Shown here in pieces: positions 6,338-8,628 of a DNA stretch of 8,628 bases (the first letter of the stretch is position 1; each line of letters starts with the position of its first letter). The position numbers and the translations under genes are program-made. The notes below the pieces were generated by a model. It was not told where the DNA came from and did no database searches. It was given only the letters and a program-made list of their open reading frames with translations. The stretch is from Candidatus Zymogenus sp. (GTDB lineage: Bacteria > Desulfobacterota > Zymogenia > Zymogenales > Zymogenaceae), in the NCBI GenBank assembly GCA_030613285.1, contig JAUWME010000067.1, positions 1 to 8,628 of the forward strand, written 5' to 3'.

Positions 6338-8572
6338 TTATTTTACCATCAATTCAAAAATCCCCTTCCACGAATCATCGGGGGGGCTCAAAATTAATTT
6401 ATCGCACCTGTCAATGTAGAGTCTTGAGGGTTTATCGTCGGGGTACTGCTCAACTATTTTTTCAAAGGTACTTTTTGCACCCTCAAAATCCCTGTTTAGA
6501 AAGAACTTTCTTGCATCGTAAAATAGTTGGAGTTTTCTTCTGGTTGCCTCATCAATCCCTTCTTTTTTTCCTACAACTTCGTAGATTTCAACCGGCATCT
6601 CCCTTCCCGGAACTCTGGCAAAGTCAAGCTCTCTTACCGTAAATTCCTCCTCAACACTTTTCTTTGTCTCCTCACCAATAAGGATTTCGCTACCGTAAAT
6701 CTTCCCTGCCGGTTCAAGCCTTGCCGCAATGTTTACGTTGTCACCCATGACGGTGTAGTTCATCTTCTGCACAGAGCCCATGTTCCCAACCACCATTGAT
6801 CCTGTGTTTATCCCAATCCTCATGTGCAGCGGGGGCTTACCTTCATTCTCCCATTTGATTCTTAAGCCTTTCAGTGTAATGCTCATATCGTGAGCCGCCC
6901 TTACCGCCTGAAGGGCATGGTGGGGAGTTTGAACCGGTGCCCCAAAAAAAGCCATTATTGCGTCTCCTTCAAATTTATCCACCGTACCACTATGGGCAAG
7001 GATGATATTGGTCATTGATGTGAAATACTCATTGAGAAGTTCCACGATCTCCTCGGCGGTGGATTTTTCTGATATTGATGAAAAGCCCGCAAGGTCGGTA
7101 AATATCACCGTGAGATTTTTTTTCGTTCCTCCAAGGTTGAGTCTGTCGGGGTCTTTTATTAGCTGTTCAATAACAGTTGGAGACAGGTAGTGGGAAAACG
7201 CTTTTTGAATAAAACGCTTTTTTTTCGTCTCGTAAAAGTATTTTGTTGTGGTTACAGAAACGTACAAAAACAAAAATGCCGCTACTGGATATATCATGGT
7301 GATTACGACGTTCTTTTCGAGGATAGAGTATCTGAAAAAGAGGGTGTATCCGAAAATGATAAACGTTGTTAAAGTTATTCCAACAAATGGGCCAATTCTC
7401 AACAGGAAAAACCCAAAGATGGCGCCAAAAACGAGAACTATTATAATGTTTAAAATTTTAATCCATCCGGGTGCAAAGAAGAGATTTTCAGTAACGATAT
7501 TATCCACAGCGGTGGCGTGTATTTCCACCCCCGGATATATATTCTCCATAGGAGTTACCTGCACATCACCCACACCCACAGCGCTTACGCCAACAATAAC
7601 CACCGCCCCCCTGAATTTGGTCATGTTTGCCCTTCCCTTAAGGACATCAACGGCCGAGATATGGGGAATAGTCCTTTTTGCCCCAAGATATTTTAGCCAT
7701 ATATATCCGTTTTCATCTGTTGGGACGAAGGTTTTGCCCAGCTTTACCCCGTCAATTCCGTACTCGGAAACGACAAGAACGGCATAGGGTAAATCCAAAT
7801 ATCTCCTTACAAGCTCGATGGAGAAAGACGGGTAATAATCGCCGTTAAAATGAAAAGTTGTTGGAATCCTCCTTACAGTTCCGTCAGCATCCATAACTAC
7901 ATTAAAAAAACCTCCGGTGTACGCCTTGTTCGATATCACTGGAATGCTTTCCAATATACCGTATGCGGTAATCTTTTTAAGATATTCGGTCTCTCCCTTT
8001 ACAACGCCGAATGGGGCAAGGAGTATCGGTTTCCTTTTCTTTGCATCCCCCTTGATTTTAAGGACATCTTCCTTTACGGTAATGAAGTGGTAGCCCATGA
8101 TTACATTTTTCGCACGTCCAATGGCATCGCCCAGGGCCTTATCTGCAGGATGGACGCCTCCCGATTTCTTAAAGAAGAATTTAATAAAGCTGTCAATTTT
8201 GTTGTTGCTGATTCCAAAAAATGAACGAACGGAATTTTTTAGCTCTTTTTTTAAGGTATCAGTAATTGATGTGGTTTTTTCGGGGAAAATTATGTCAACG
8301 CCGATGACCTTGGGCGAGGCATTGGAAATATTCTTAATCAGTTTCGCCATTTTGTCTCTGGGCCAGGGCCACCGCCCCACCTCTTCAAGGCTCTTTTCGT
8401 CCACAGCAACAATGACAATTGGGACTGTACTCTCTCTTTGAGGGGCGGAACGCTGAATTATGTCTGTGAATTTTAATTCGAGGATGGAGACGAACTCAAA
8501 ATTGGCAAAATATAAAAGTGCAATGAGCGTGAGGGGAATGAGAACGGAGAGAAAGCCGCTAAACTTTTTCAT
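6338..8572 (-). CDS. CHASE2 domain-containing class III adenylate cyclase
   Basis: A 744-residue inner-membrane sensor that converts ATP to cAMP in response to a periplasmic signal. In order: an N-terminal membrane segment (about 5-25); a periplasmic CHASE2 domain (about 33-360, with VPIVIVAVDEKSLEEVGRWP, VIGVDIIFPE, VVIVGVSAVGVGD and YPGVEIHATAVDNI); three membrane helices (about 371-391, 395-413, 421-440); a linker; a class III cyclase domain (about 484-665); and a C-terminal TPR-like stretch (LFYDARKFFLNRDFEGAKSTFEKIVEQYPDD, about 683-713). The metal-binding Asp residues are D493 (FTDLAGFS) and D537 (KFEGD). The ATP-type specificity residues K533 and D611 (MGDNVNIAAR) and the transition-state Asn614 and Arg618 are present, so it should be active and make cAMP rather than cGMP. 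The ATG at 8572 follows a purine-rich AAGAGAA. It is the first gene of the minus-strand operon with two FecR genes. The ligand is unknown. Confidence 0.93.
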   Translation of the reverse strand: MKKFSGFLSVLIPLTLIALLYFANFEFVSILELKFTDIIQRSAPQRESTVPIVIVAVDEKSLEEVGRWPWPRDKMAKLIKNISNASPKVIGVDIIFPEKTTSITDTLKKELKNSVRSFFGISNNKIDSFIKFFFKKSGGVHPADKALGDAIGRAKNVIMGYHFITVKEDVLKIKGDAKKRKPILLAPFGVVKGETEYLKKITAYGILESIPVISNKAYTGGFFNVVMDADGTVRRIPTTFHFNGDYYPSFSIELVRRYLDLPYAVLVVSEYGIDGVKLGKTFVPTDENGYIWLKYLGAKRTIPHISAVDVLKGRANMTKFRGAVVIVGVSAVGVGDVQVTPMENIYPGVEIHATAVDNIVTENLFFAPGWIKILNIIIVLVFGAIFGFFLLRIGPFVGITLTTFIIFGYTLFFRYSILEKNVVITMIYPVAAFLFLYVSVTTTKYFYETKKKRFIQKAFSHYLSPTVIEQLIKDPDRLNLGGTKKNLTVIFTDLAGFSSISEKSTAEEIVELLNEYFTSMTNIILAHSGTVDKFEGDAIMAFFGAPVQTPHHALQAVRAAHDMSITLKGLRIKWENEGKPPLHMRIGINTGSMVVGNMGSVQKMNYTVMGDNVNIAARLEPAGKIYGSEILIGEETKKSVEEEFTVRELDFARVPGREMPVEIYEVVGKKEGIDEATRRKLQLFYDARKFFLNRDFEGAKSTFEKIVEQYPDDKPSRLYIDRCDKLILSPPDDSWKGIFELMVK

Positions 8573-8628
8573 TTCTCTTTTTCTCTGTCTTTATAATAAA
8601 AAAGATAATACTTTTAAACGCAGAAGCT
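8573..8628 (-). promoter_or_regulatory. AT-rich leader upstream of the cyclase gene
   Basis: On the minus strand the 56 bases before the cyclase ATG are AT-rich and contain TATTAT / TATAAA sequences that could serve as a -10 element, about 20-30 bases before the start codon, followed by a purine-rich ribosome-binding stretch. No convincing -35 box is visible and the window ends here, so this is only a candidate promoter region. Confidence 0.25.

Overview
The window looks like a chromosomal segment of a Gram-negative bacterium with roughly 45-50% GC (estimated by eye). Lipoprotein and Sec signal peptides, a bacterial alpha-2-macroglobulin beside a penicillin-binding transpeptidase, and a CHASE2 adenylate cyclase beside FecR-domain proteins would fit Desulfobacterota (former Deltaproteobacteria) or a neighbouring phylum. 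That placement is an inference from gene content, because there is no marker gene here.

Left half, plus strand (1-4526). The window opens inside a bacterial alpha-2-macroglobulin (A2M) gene whose 5' part lies off the left edge. Its reading frame is interrupted once, by a TGA at 367-369. This codon sits exactly where the thioester cysteine belongs (PYG-[C]-xEQ), and the same frame continues with NEQ and about 480 residues of recognisable A2M. A strong hairpin follows 12 bases after the TGA, with a GGU-type apex and a bulged U below it, as expected of a bacterial SECIS element. The best reading is a selenocysteine-containing A2M that would form a selenoester instead of a thioester. This is the main discovery of the window. 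Downstream lie a PBP2-like transpeptidase lipoprotein (about 1929-3044) and a secreted, apparently zinc-ligand-deficient MA-type peptidase homologue (3057-3755). After an AT-rich spacer with 11-bp-periodic repeats comes a small lipoprotein of unknown function (3933-4526). The first three genes are tightly spaced and probably form one periplasmic defence / cell-wall operon, as with the pairing of A2M and PBP1C in enterobacteria.

Middle (4527-4767). A convergent intergenic region of about 240 bases holds several inverted repeats, including a nested pair at 4630-4715. It probably separates the two converging transcription units.

Right half, minus strand (8572 down to 4768). A membrane CHASE2-class III adenylate cyclase is followed by two tandem paralogous FecR-domain secreted proteins, about two-thirds identical and with duplicated leader/RBS sequences. 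This appears to be one signalling operon: envelope sensing through CHASE2 coupled to cAMP production, with exported FecR proteins as likely partners.
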